In this document: positions 16,427 to 25,406 of the stretch, in pieces | Numbering within the stretch: position 1 is the first letter of the stretch | How the letters are laid out: each line of letters opens with the position of its first letter | Source of the DNA: Saprospiraceae bacterium | GTDB lineage: Bacteria > Bacteroidota > Bacteroidia > Chitinophagales > Saprospiraceae | DNA: 64,000 bases | Direction: 5' to 3' | NCBI GenBank assembly: GCA_016713025.1 | Contig: JADJPZ010000004.1 | Coordinates: 3,821,001 to 3,885,000 of the forward strand | The notes under the pieces: generated by a model | Databases searched by the model: none | What the model was told of the DNA's origin: nothing | Seen by the model: only the letters and a program-made list of their open reading frames with translations | Translations under genes and position numbers: made by a program

Positions 16427-17086
16427 ATGAATGACAACGAAACAAAACGACTTTCACGACTGACTGCAATTCTGACCCAGTTGCAAACGAAACGACTTTT
16501 GACAGCGACAACTCTTGCAGAGAAATTCAATGTAAGCATCAGAACAATTTATCGTGACATAAGAGCTTTGGAACAAGCAGGTGTTCCCATCATTACAGAA
16601 GACGGAAAAGGCTATACATTAATGGACGGCTATAAAATTCCACCTGTAATGTTTACTGAAAGCCAAGCAAATGCTTTAATTCTTGCCGAACAATTGGTTT
16701 TGAAAAACAAAGACACTTCATTTATAAAAGACTATTCAGAAGCAATTGACAAAATAAAAGCAGTTTTAAGACAAACCGACAAGGACAAAGCAAATTTACT
16801 TGCCGACAGAACTCGTTTTGAACAAAACATAAACAGAGATAGAAATAGCAACATTATCTCTGAATTACAACAAGCACTCACAAACTTTCATTTAATCAAT
16901 ATTAACTATACAAATGAACAAAATGAAACAACAAGTCGGATAGTTGAGCCATTTGCTTTGATTAGTACAACAGAAAATTGGTTACTTATTGCTTGGTGTC
17001 GTTTGCGAAAAGAATTTCGATATTTCCGTTTAGACAGAATCTCTAAAATGCTAGTTCTTACTGAGAAATTGAGCCACATAAAATGA
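16427..17086 (+). CDS. HTH-WYL transcriptional regulator, YafY-like
   Basis: 219 residues. A DeoR-type helix-turn-helix lies at about 8-65 (LAEKFNVSIRTIYRDIRALEQAGVPI) and a WYL-type domain at about 130-210 (NINYTNEQNE, RIVEPFALISTTENWLLIAWC, FRYFRLDRI). Such proteins bind DNA and sense ligands through the WYL fold. The last residues SHIK appear to follow a one-base shift: the next frame reads PHKMTLQEYFDKFY, the usual ending, so the C-terminus may be altered. It heads a three-gene cassette with RidA-like and YdeI-like genes and may regulate them. Confidence 0.8.
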   Translation: MNDNETKRLSRLTAILTQLQTKRLLTATTLAEKFNVSIRTIYRDIRALEQAGVPIITEDGKGYTLMDGYKIPPVMFTESQANALILAEQLVLKNKDTSFIKDYSEAIDKIKAVLRQTDKDKANLLADRTRFEQNINRDRNSNIISELQQALTNFHLININYTNEQNETTSRIVEPFALISTTENWLLIAWCRLRKEFRYFRLDRISKMLVLTEKLSHIK

Positions 17087-17205
17087 CTTTACAAGAATAT
17101 TTTGACAAATTTTACTAATCCGTTTTGACCCCTGACATAAGGCTGTCATAAGCCCATTTTACTTTTGCAAAGTCAATAATGACAAACATTTTAAAATCGA
17201 TAAAA

Positions 17206-17598
17206 ATGCAAAAGACAACATTCGACCCTTGGGCTTGGGGTAAAAACACAAATTCAGTACAAGCCATAGAAGTAAAGCAAGCAGAAGGAACACTTTACTG
17301 TTCAGGACAAGTAGCCATTGACGCAAACGGAGTTCCAAGTGATGCAGATATGAGAAGTCAACTCATTCAAACCATCGCAAATTTGGAGCAACTAATTGGC
17401 GAGTCAGGTTATGAGTGCAAAAATATTGTACGACTAAATGTTTACACAACAGACACAAACGAGTTCTTTACAACTTGTATGGATGTTTATGTACCATTTC
17501 TTATGAAACACGGAATTCAGCAAGCTACCACTCTTCTCGAAGTAAAAGGACTTTTTGCAACTTTGACCATAGAGTTGGAAGCTACGGTTGTAAAGTAA
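17206..17598 (+). CDS. RidA (YjgF/UK114) family protein
   Basis: 130 residues from ATG 17206 (MQKTTFDPWAWG); an upstream in-frame ATG at 17179 would add nine residues. Family marks: LYCSGQVAIDANG and a DMRSQLIQTIANLEQLIGESG stretch. RidA enzymes hydrolyse reactive enamine/imine intermediates of PLP enzymes. The usual Arg and Glu near the end are only partly recognisable (TLLEVKGLF, IELEATVVK), so the substrate may differ. A TACTTTTG promoter box is at 17160-17167. The next gene starts two bases after the stop. Confidence 0.85.
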   Translation: MQKTTFDPWAWGKNTNSVQAIEVKQAEGTLYCSGQVAIDANGVPSDADMRSQLIQTIANLEQLIGESGYECKNIVRLNVYTTDTNEFFTTCMDVYVPFLMKHGIQQATTLLEVKGLFATLTIELEATVVK

Positions 17599-17600
17599 CA

Positions 17601-18173
17601 ATGACCGAAAAAGGAATTTTTTATCCGACAAGTCAAGCAGATTGGCGACAATGGTTAGAAGAAAATCATTTGTCCGAGCAATCTGTTTGGCTTGTTTTTT
17701 ATGCTAAATCATCAGAGAAGCCCTCTATCTCTTGGAGTGTAGCAGTTGATGAAGCATTATGCTTTGGTTGGATAGACAGCAAGAAAATCAAAATTGACGA
17801 AGAAAAATCTCATCAATTTTTCAGCAAACGAAAACCGCAAAGCACTTGGTCAAAAATCAACAAAGAGAAAGTTCAAAACCTTATCACAAAAGGATTAATG
17901 ACACAAGCAGGCTTGAACAGTATTGAAGTAGCCAAACAAAACGGTTCTTGGACAATTCTTGACGAAGTTGAAGAACTCATAATCCCCAAAGACTTAGAAA
18001 AAGCATTTAAAAAACATCAAGGTTCAAAAGACTACTTTCAAAGTTTAAGTAAGACGATTAGAAAAACAATGCTGACATCTCTTGTTCTTGCCAAACGGCC
18101 CGAAACCCGACAAAAACGCATTGACGAAATTGCTGAACTTGCAGGACAGAACAAGAAAACCAAGCAATACTGA
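17601..18173 (+). CDS. YdeI/OmpD-associated family protein
   Basis: 190 residues. Typical blocks: WRQWLEENHLSEQSVWLVFYAKS, ISWSVAVDEALCFGWIDSKK, QFFSKRKPQSTWSKINKEKV, GSWTILDEVEELIIPKDL and the C-terminal KRPETRQKRIDEIAELA. The family is linked in some bacteria to resistance against cationic peptides or bacteriocins; the mechanism is unclear. It is the last gene of the regulator-RidA-YdeI cassette, sixteen bases before attC-like site f, which is interrupted by intron 2. Confidence 0.85.
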   Translation: MTEKGIFYPTSQADWRQWLEENHLSEQSVWLVFYAKSSEKPSISWSVAVDEALCFGWIDSKKIKIDEEKSHQFFSKRKPQSTWSKINKEKVQNLITKGLMTQAGLNSIEVAKQNGSWTILDEVEELIIPKDLEKAFKKHQGSKDYFQSLSKTIRKTMLTSLVLAKRPETRQKRIDEIAELAGQNKKTKQY

Positions 18174-18188
18174 CGAAAGAAAAACGGC

Positions 18189-18287
18189 TACTAACACAGG
18201 TTTGGCAAAAGTGGCGGTGCAGTGCTTCGTATGACAGTTTTTCGTAAATTTGAACATTGGTGCTTCGAAATCCCCCACTTCGGCAAG
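18189..18287 (+). other. attC-like site f, left part, interrupted by group II intron 2
   Basis: CTAAC (18191-18195), arm GGTTTGGCAAAAGTGGCGG, a long middle, then CCCCCACTTCGGCAAG before the intron. The last 38 or so bases before the intron are identical to those before intron 1, although the left arms differ. The right end continues at 21596 with CCCGAAACCGTTGAAC. Confidence 0.6.
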
Positions 18288-19951
18288 GTGTGCTGTGAAT
18301 GATAAATCAGTTGTATTGATTTATCAATGCTCTACAAAAGATGATGGTAGGTCCATCGGTGTCGCTGTGTAAGCGGAGGCATCAAACCGCCTCTCGGTGC
18401 ATGGATAGTAATTGAAATGTGTTGAACGGAAAGAGGAAAAGGCTCACTAGATGGGTCAGGTAAGAATAAGAGAGATGAATGAAAATGAATCTGTGATGAA
18501 GTAGTGAGAGGGTGGCTACAATTTGTCAAAAGCTCGTATTCTTTGGCTGCGAGTGAAAAGTCATAGCGAGAACTTACTTATTGGCTATGGGGCAAACGCT
18601 ATTGAGCAGACATGAATCTTATTTCAGGCTTTTGTAGGGAACTCAGGAAGTCCATATGAAATGCAAAGCGAACGGCACAAGTGGGAAGACCCCATGAGGC
18701 TTATAATAGCAATGTTTATATGGATGGCGGATACAGCTGTAGTAGTGATGAAGTGCTTGTAATGAGCATGGAGTGAAGGGCTGTAGTTATACGGTTTTAA
18801 GTAGTTAAACAACTTTAGTAAAACAAAGGATGACAGAATTATTTGAGACAAGATCAAAACCTATTCCGATTACCAAAGAGATGGTAAGGGATGCCTATCG
18901 GCATGTTAGGAGTAACAAAGGAAGTGCAGGAGTGGACGAAGAGGATCTTCAAAAGTTTGAGGAAAATCTTTTACCAAATTTGTACAAACTATGGAACAGA
19001 CTTTCAAGTGGTAGCTACTTTCCCAAGCCAGTAAAAGAAGTAATCATACCCAAGTCAGGAGGTGGAGAGAGAAAGCTGGGCATACCTACAGTTACAGATA
19101 GGATAGCACAGCAAGTAGTCAAGGCTTTTATAGAGCCACGATTAGAATCGGAGTTTATGGCCAATTCATATGGGTATCGACCTCACAAGAACGCACACCA
19201 AGCGATAGAGCAAGTACGACAAAACACTAGGCAATACGCATGGGTCGTGGACATGGATATCAGCAAATTTTTCGATGAAGTAGATCATGAATTATTGATG
19301 AAAGCCGTTGAGCGACATGTGTCAGAAAAGTGGGTAAAGATGTACATTAGAAGATGGCTAGAGACACCGATCTCGACCAAAGAAGGACTAGTTGCAAAAA
19401 CAGGATGTGGAACACCACAAGGAGGAGTGATTAGTCCGTTGCTAGCGAATTTGTTTTTGCATTATGTACTAGACAAATGGATAGAGAAAACATTTCCTAC
19501 GGTAGCATTTGTACGCTACGCAGATGATGTGATTGTGCACTGTATCAGTGAGCAACAGAGCCATTATGTACTAGAAGGCATAAAGCGAAGATTAGCAGCA
19601 TGTAAATTGCGACTAAACGATGGGAAGACCAAAATAGTCTATTGTCACAACTACAAACGAGCTATCAGAAAAGACTATCCCAAGAAATTTGATTTTCTAG
19701 GATATAGTTTCAAACCCATGAGCAAACCATCCACAAAAGGCGGAATGTTTCTAGGATTTGATTGCGAGATGAGTATGAAAGCACGAAGTAGGATAATTGA
19801 ACAATGGAAGGAGATGGATTTTCACCGAGATAGTTCGCTAACATTACACAAGCTAGCAGCGATGCTCAACGTTAAGACGAAAATGTCTTGCCCTCAATTA
19901 AATGCGAACACAAAAAAAGTTTAAATTTTTTTAAATCACTAATTTTGTGTT

Positions 19952-20215
19952 ATGGAAAACAAGAAAAAAGAAAGAATGAGTACCAATAAAAAGACTGAAT
20001 TGGTACTGCAATTATTGCGAGGTGAGTCACTGGATGAACTTTGTAGAATCCATCATGTATCTGCCAGTCAATTGAGTGAGTGGCGTGATATCTTTGTCAG
20101 CAAAGGTAAAGAAGGTTTCCGTAAGAGCTCGGACGATCATCGTCTGCGTGAAGCCCAAGCGATCATTGGTCGCCAAGCCATAGAGCTTGACCTGTATAAA
20201 AAAAGATGGTATTGA
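19952..20215 (+). CDS. IS3-type OrfA, helix-turn-helix protein
   Basis: 87 residues with a transposase_8-type HTH (LVLQLLRGESLDELCRIHHV, SASQLSEWRDIF) and a helical C-terminus that would form a leucine-zipper-like segment (REAQAIIGRQAIELDLYKK). It recognises the IS ends and is normally fused to OrfB by -1 frameshifting in the overlap at 20187-20215, where a run of A (ataaaaaaagatgg) is a plausible slippery site. Confidence 0.8.
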   Translation: MENKKKERMSTNKKTELVLQLLRGESLDELCRIHHVSASQLSEWRDIFVSKGKEGFRKSSDDHRLREAQAIIGRQAIELDLYKKRWY

Positions 20216-21136
20216 TTCGTCAGATAAAAGAAAAATAGTTTCCATGCTAATCAATACAGAACCAAAACCAAATATTAGATTGGCTCTTAAGGTCAGTGAC
20301 CTAAGCGTAGGAGCTTGGTATGACAGGCGGTCATTGAAGACAGATAAATGTAAGCCAGGGCCAAAATCTGTGTACTCAGACGTTGAAGTGCTTCAAGCCT
20401 TAAGGAAGTATATAGCCGAGCCTATTTTTTATTTAGAAGGCTATAAGAAACTCAAGGTTAGGCTCAAAGAAGAATATGGCATCGATGTGGGTAAGGAAAG
20501 GCTAAGAAGGATCATGACAGAAAATGAGCTTCTGTGTCATCAAAAAAACAGATCACACCCACTCAGGTATCATCACGACGGTAAGATCATCACGGATTGT
20601 CCCAATCAAATCTGGGGCATGGACATCAAAGAATTTCATACTTGTATAGGAAAAATTTACTTATTTGATATCTCGGATCATTTCAATAGCGAAATTAAAG
20701 GATGGTACGTAAACACAACATCCAATGCAAATGATGCGATGCAAGCTCTCAGAAACGCTGTAAGAGCCGAGTTTGGCAATGTGGCCAAAGATGTGTGTAA
20801 AGGTACAAATCTAAAGCTCAGAGTGGATCATGGCACTCAATTTGATTCCAAAGCTTTTGAAGATGAATTGAATTTTTAAGCATTTTAAAAAGTTCTGCCT
20901 TTGTAAGAAGCCCACAAAGCAACGGGGTTATTGAAAGATTCCACAGAACGCTCAAAGAACAATTAACCTTAATCAATACATTTAAAAATATAGACGAAAT
21001 ACATCAAAATATTCATACATTTGTTGCCAAATATAACCAGAAGTGGCTATTGCATAGATTGAAACTTCAATCTCCACTGAAATATAAAGAGGGGAATCCA
21101 TCGGGTAATACTGAACCAGAGGGAGTCCGTCATTGA
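20187..21136 (+). pseudogene. IS3-type OrfB transposase with frameshift
   Basis: DDE integrase-core protein. IWGMDIKEFHT holds the first Asp, LRVDHGTQFDS the second, SPQSNGVIERFHRTLKEQ the Glu. The Glu-bearing part is in another frame: at a T5 run near 20875 the reading ELNF stops, while shifting one base gives NFLSILKSSAFVRSPQSNG and continues to the stop at 21136. Unless the shift is bypassed, the catalytic Glu is lost. An HTH_21-type segment (YKKLKVRLKEEYGIDVGKERLRRIM) is intact. Confidence 0.8.
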
Positions 21137-21713
21137 GTCGCAGACTCAAAAAAAGATAGTCAGGCCTGAGCTATCTACCTTCGGTACAAAACGTCACCGT
21201 CGGTCGTCCGTCATCACAAAGGTATGTAGTCTTTTTTGAATTACAAAACCTTGTTCTGTTAGTAGGCCTTAATGAGTGTTCAGTTAATTAGGGGCAAAAC
21301 AAAAGGCGTAATAAGCTACTATGGCAAATATAATATTTGGTGCATAGAAAAATTGTTACGACATTTGGACTATCGTATAGCGAAATGGGTTAAGAATAAG
21401 TATAAGCGGATGAAAGAAAGTTATCAAAGAGCATTTGATTGGTTAAGAGAGATAAAAGTCTCGTACCCCAATCTATTTTATCATTGGCAATTTTCAAAAA
21501 TCTGAATAGATTTGTATAACAAGAGCCGTATGAAGCGAGAGTTTCACGTACGGTTCTGTGAGAGGCTTTGGCTGTGATGCTCTTGCCTACTCGACCCCGA
21601 AACCGTTGAACAAACCCTCCTCACATTGCCCCAAAGGATCAGTGGTACATTACTGATAATGAGCTGAATAAGTTTTATTTTTGTGGTATTAATTTATCTC
21701 AAAAATCGAAGTT

Positions 21714-22616
21714 ATGATGTCCGAATTAAAGTATGTAAGTGATTACCATGTGGTAGAATTTGAAGAGTTTATGATACTCAAAAATTTCTCCAAACGCACC
21801 ATCAAAACGTATGTCCAGATTGTGAAACAGTTTATCAATTGGTGGGAAAAACATCATCTCAATGTGCCGATGAGCGATGATGTAGTGCGTAAATATCTAT
21901 TGCACCGATTTGATACTGGCAAAGACTGGCAGACGGTCAATTCCGACTACTCAGCGATCCAAAAATGGTTTAAAAATGTGCTCATGCTCTCGTGGAGTCT
22001 GACAAAACTGCCACGTGCCCGCAAGGAAAAGAAATTGCCATCGATACTGTCCAAAGAAGATGTAGTCAAAATTATCGAAGCGGCTGCTACTTTCAAACAG
22101 CAAGTGTTACTGACCTTTGTTTATGTCACAGGTGCACGACTTAGTGAAACCACCCATGTGAAGATCGATGACATCGACTCTCATCGTATGCAGGTACGCA
22201 TCAATCAAGGTTCAGCCCGTTGGATAGTCATTCTACGGGCTAAAGGCAATAAAGACCGATTTATCATGCTTCCGCAGATACTTATAGATTTGCTTAGGGA
22301 TTATTACAGGAGAGAAAAACCGGAAGTCTATCTCTTTAATGCCAAGGTGAAAGCCCAAGCCTACAATCCACGTTCTGTTCAGTTGGCCATGCAGCAGGCA
22401 AAAAAGAAGGCCAAAGTCACCAAAAAAGGGTCAATACATACCCTTCGCAACTGTTATGCTACACACCATCTCGAAGGTGGCACGGATTTGGTCTTCTTAC
22501 AGGAACAGATGGGGCACAAAAACCTGCGAACCACCATCCGCTACATAGGCCTATGTGTGGAACGCCACCGCTACATCAAACATCCGATCGACAACCTGCC
22601 CATAAAGTACAGGTAA
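21714..22616 (+). CDS. Tyrosine recombinase, copy 2
   Basis: 300 residues, differing from copy 1 (6991) at only a few positions (IDDID for IEDID, PEVYLF for PEIYLF, QAYNP for QYYNP). Full catalytic set Arg-Lys-His-Arg-His-Tyr, and the same ten-residue palindrome-encoded insertion SARWIVILRA before KGNKDR. The open frame has been kept in both copies while the transposase downstream is broken, which suggests that the recombinase may be the active mobility enzyme. Confidence 0.9.
   Translation: MMSELKYVSDYHVVEFEEFMILKNFSKRTIKTYVQIVKQFINWWEKHHLNVPMSDDVVRKYLLHRFDTGKDWQTVNSDYSAIQKWFKNVLMLSWSLTKLPRARKEKKLPSILSKEDVVKIIEAAATFKQQVLLTFVYVTGARLSETTHVKIDDIDSHRMQVRINQGSARWIVILRAKGNKDRFIMLPQILIDLLRDYYRREKPEVYLFNAKVKAQAYNPRSVQLAMQQAKKKAKVTKKGSIHTLRNCYATHHLEGGTDLVFLQEQMGHKNLRTTIRYIGLCVERHRYIKHPIDNLPIKYR
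22215..22240. repeat. Palindromic element, in frame in recombinase copy 2
   Basis: Same core and position as 7492-7517. Confidence 0.75.
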
Positions 22617-23855
22617 GAAATAGTATCGGTGACTTGTTTCGAGACTATGGGGAGCAATATATCGAGATATACAAGCCATCACACGAGCAGATCAAACTTA
22701 TACGTGCCATCAGGGTCTGCAAGACACCAGCACTTGGCGGTACTATCATCCGCTGCAATGACTGTGGCCATAAACATTACATTTATCACAGTTGTGGCCA
22801 TAGTCATTGTATGATTTGTCAAAGCATCAAGCGAGAACAGTGGGTGGATAAACTACGGAACAAATTGCTCAAAATACCTTATGTTCACACCATATTCACC
22901 CTGCCACATCAACTTAATAATCTTGCACGCAATAATGAATCCGTCATCTATTCCCTGATCATGAAAGTAGCATGGATGACCATCAAAAACATAGGGTCCA
23001 AATCGGGTTATACACCCGGCATGACATCTATTCTTCATACATTCGGGTCTGACATGAAGTACCATATCCATGTCCATGCCCTTGTGACTTTTGGAGGTCT
23101 GAGCGATGACGGAGCATGGATTTACCCCAAGGATAAACACAAACTCGATAAGTATAGAAGCATCTGTGCAAGCTATAAAGCTATCTTTATCAAAGAACTC
23201 AGAACTCTTCACAAATCAGGTAAAATCAATTATCACAATGATTTTGAAGCACTCATATCAGAAGTAGAAAAAATCCGTTGGGTTGTTCACTCCACACGCC
23301 CGACGATGGATACCAAAATCATCGAAGATTATCTCGCAAAATATATAAACCCCGTAGGAAATTTTCCAACGGGGTAAACCGTGTCGCCGTATCCAACAAA
23401 CGACTCGACTACATCAAAGATTCCGAAAAAGTCATCCTCCTACACAATGATTATAAAAATCAGCAGGTAGGTCAAGTAGCTCCCAAAGTATACAAAATCA
23501 TGGATCCTCTTGTAGCCATCGACCATAACTTGTGCAGCTTTGCGGCATCCTACAGCATGTCCTCCCGCCATACTTTCAGAAATCCCGATCTTATGGCATC
23601 CACAATCATTCATCCAAACTCAAAACCACCATCCCTGATGCCGTAAAACGCAATGGTCAAACCATTCGCACAGTATTTGAAATCATCACAGAACTGATGA
23701 AACTACATCCATACAAATGTGAAAAGTGTGGGTCTGATCATCATTGCATAGAAAAAATAAAACCTGATAAATCATGGATATTAACCTATATCAATAGCCC
23801 GACTCCCAGACCACCACCACAATTCAATTCATTACAAAAACCAATACCGAGATGA
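22553..23855 (+). pseudogene. IS91-family Y2 transposase, copy 2, two frameshifts
   Basis: Same three-frame structure as copy 1: zinc-binding N-terminus, HIHVHALV, DYLAKY, then the palindrome at 23346-23379, the NRVAVSNKRLDYI frame, the 20-bp insertion near 23523, and the LQHVLPPYFQKSRSYG frame to the stop at 23855. The two copies differ by scattered substitutions in the N-terminal part (about residues 55-120), yet both keep the same insertions, so these arose before duplication. Confidence 0.85.
23346..23379. repeat. Palindromic element with 5-bp duplication TAAAC, transposase copy 2
   Basis: TAAAC, 24-bp core CCCGTAGGAA...CAACGGGG (23351-23374), TAAAC. The arms are symmetrical here, whereas copy 1 has one mismatch (AAGGGGG). 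Confidence 0.85.
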
Positions 23856-23971
23856 AAAAAATACAACAGAATACCACATTCGATAAAGAAAAATATGATT
23901 GCCCACCAGCAAAACCAGTTCGGTACAGTAGCAAATTAAAGATAAGATGTCAAATCTCTTTAAAATCACCC

Positions 23972-24193
23972 TGAAATAAAATATCCTGCCTATATTTGAC
24001 ATTAAATTAAGCCGAAAGACACCATTGAGAGCCAATTCAATTGAAAGCGTTACCCTTATTACCAGAACCGGCTTCGTTTATCCCGTTGGAAAGAATTCCT
24101 ACGGGATGAAACTTGTAAAGTTGATGAAGCCTTTAGAAATATTTGCCAATTCCGCCTTTGGTAGTAAGGCTTTCATCAACTTTCCTTTGTGTT
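23972..24193 (+). repeat. A-type right-end unit, with palindrome at 24081-24106
   Basis: As 594-815, but followed directly by a toxin-antitoxin cassette instead of a B unit. GTT at 24191-24193. Confidence 0.8.
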
Positions 24194-24217
24194 CTACTCC
24201 ACCAGAGAAAAAAATAG

Positions 24218-24248
24218 TTGCCAAATATAGAAACTTTGCTTATCTTTG
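24218..24248 (+). promoter_or_regulatory. Promoter of toxin-antitoxin module 2
   Basis: TTG at 24218-24220 and TATCTTTG at 24241-24248, spacing 20, thirteen bases before the proposed TTG start at 24262. Confidence 0.75.
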
Positions 24249-24261
24249 CTGAAAATTTAGT

Positions 24262-24597
24262 TTGAAGAATTTTGAAACCATATTTTTGGAAGCGGCTAAG
24301 GAGTTTATTGCCAGTCTCGATAAGAAATCGGCAAGTAAAGTCTTTTATAATATAGATTTAGCTGAGCAAACCAACGATACAAAGATTTTCAAAAAACTTG
24401 TGGGTGAAATTTGGGAGTTCAGAGGTAAATATTCAGGAAACCAACATAGATTATTAGCCTTTTGGGATAAGTCAAAAAACAGAAATACATTGGTAATTGC
24501 AACACATGGCTTTATAAAAAAGACAAGTAAAGTGCCAAAGAATAAAATTCAAAAGGCTGAAAAAATCAGAAGTGAGTATTTTGCATCAAAAAAATAG
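24262..24597 (+). CDS. HigB-like toxin of module 2
   Basis: 111 residues from TTG 24262, the only start close to the promoter; the next internal ATG would cut into the fold. Gp49-like/RelE-fold toxin of a more distant branch: FLEAAKEFIASLDKKSASKVFYNI, FKKLVGEIWEFRGKYSGNQHRLLAFWD and the C-terminal ATHGFIKKTSKVPKNKIQKAE. Expected to be a ribosome-dependent mRNA nuclease. The antitoxin gene begins seven bases after its stop. The pair makes up an 814-bp cassette (24192-25005). Confidence 0.85.
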   Translation: MKNFETIFLEAAKEFIASLDKKSASKVFYNIDLAEQTNDTKIFKKLVGEIWEFRGKYSGNQHRLLAFWDKSKNRNTLVIATHGFIKKTSKVPKNKIQKAEKIRSEYFASKK

Positions 24598-24604
24598 ATT
24601 AAAA

Positions 24605-24931
24605 ATGGCAAATAAAGAAATGAAGACATATACCCTAGCAGAAATGAAGGATATGTACATTGGCAAACAGGGTACAAAAGATAGAGACGAATATGAGTAT
24701 GAACTTAGGATGGATATCATTGGCAAAATGATCAAACAAGCACGTCAAGACCGAAACTTAACGCAAGAACAATTAGGTGAACTAATCGGTGTTCAAAAGT
24801 CACAAATTTCAAAACTTGAAAGCAGTGCAAACAGTGCAACAATAGATACTATAATCAAAGTTTTCAAAGCATTGAAGGCTGAAATAAACTTTCGGGTAAA
24901 ACTTGAAAATGAATTTGTACAATTAGTTTAA
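24605..24931 (+). CDS. HigA-like antitoxin of module 2, XRE family
   Basis: 108 residues from ATG 24605 (MANKEMKTYTLAEMKDMYIG). HTH at about 45-95 (RNLTQEQLGELIGVQKSQISKLES). The region IGKQGTKDRDEYEYELR before the HTH resembles the toxin-binding part of the module 1 antitoxin. It should repress its own promoter at 24218-24248. An attC-like site starts 15 bases downstream. Confidence 0.88.
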   Translation: MANKEMKTYTLAEMKDMYIGKQGTKDRDEYEYELRMDIIGKMIKQARQDRNLTQEQLGELIGVQKSQISKLESSANSATIDTIIKVFKALKAEINFRVKLENEFVQLV

Positions 24932-24945
24932 AATGAAAGGCGAGA

Positions 24946-25011
24946 GTAGAACAACGGCTATGATGATAGATTCGCTATCGCTTCATCCATCACATAGCCT
25001 AGACGTTAGCT
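24946..25011 (+). other. attC-like site g
   Basis: AAC (24950-24952), arms GGCTATGATGA and TCATCACATAGCC with the shared middle TTCGCTATCGC, spacer TAGAC, GTT (25005-25007). Differs from sites a and c mainly near the GTT. Confidence 0.72.
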
Positions 25012-25069
25012 CGGATTAAAAAAGATTACAAAAATTTGAAAATGTTCCACAATTAGTTAACCTTGGATC

Positions 25070-25406
25070 ATGGAACAAATTCGAAAATTGATCTTCTTTA
25101 AAACTTACTTCTTTGATTTTTACGAGAATCAGGAACAGAAAGTAAAAAGAGAAGATGGATTTTGGTCTTTTCCTGTTACAATATGTCAAACAAGTTCCTA
25201 GCAAACATATAGGCTCAACACAAGAAAAGAATTTGTTTTATTTAAGAGTTAAACAAGGATCAAATATATACAGAATATTTTTTTGTTTTGATGAAGATAA
25301 AATTGTAGTTATAATGAATGGATTTACAAAGAAAACACAAAAGACACCAACAAAAGAAATAAACAAAGCAATTACAATTAAAAAACAATATTTTAATGAA
25401 AAATAG
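25070..25406 (+). pseudogene. HigB-like toxin of module 3, one-base frameshift
   Basis: From ATG 25070 the protein starts MEQIRKLIFFKTYFFDFYEN and then leaves the family after KVKRE. One base later, near 25152, the frame reads MDFGLFLLQYVKQVP, LRVKQGSNIYRIFFCF and MNGFTKKTQKTPTKEI, a textbook match to the module 1 toxin. The combined product would be about 112 residues. The shift should silence the toxin, while the antitoxin gene overlapping its end is intact. Confidence 0.8.

Larger units (their letters stand above)
19884..21301 (+). mobile_element. IS3-type insertion sequence, 1418 bp
   Basis: Ends TGTCTTGCCCTCAATTAAAT (left) and TGTTTTGCCCCTAATTAACT (read inward from the right) are imperfect inverted repeats with TG/CA tips. 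A 3-bp AAA duplication flanks it, judged from the empty site in intron 1. Two overlapping genes with a -1-type arrangement fill it. About 160 bases after orfB hold no gene. Confidence 0.85.
18830..21505 (+). pseudogene. Group II intron reverse transcriptase, split by IS3-type element
   Basis: Joining 18830-19882 to 21305-21505 gives 417 residues, identical in length to the repaired copy in intron 1. All RT blocks, YADD and most of the maturase domain lie before the break (LNVKT), and KGVISYYGKYNIWCIEKL follows it. A truncated protein of 364 residues, with a foreign tail, could still be made. It might keep polymerase activity but lacks the end of the maturase domain. Confidence 0.9.
18288..21595 (+). 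mobile_element. Group II intron 2, in an attC-like site
   Basis: Starts GTGTGCTGTG like intron 1 and differs from it by few substitutions. Domain V is at 21523-21556; the intron end is near 21595, before the exon bases CCCGAAAC. The RT gene is interrupted near its 3-prime end by an IS3-type element. The region 18288-18829 is intron RNA without genes. Confidence 0.85.
21606..24191 (+). mobile_element. Recombinase-transposase unit, copy 2, 2586 bp
   Basis: From TT of GTTGAAC (21605-21611), right after intron 2, to G of GTT at 24191. Length and limits equal copy 1 exactly; the flanks differ (intron exon on the left, a toxin-antitoxin cassette on the right). The TATTTTTG promoter box and both genes are kept. 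Confidence 0.8.
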
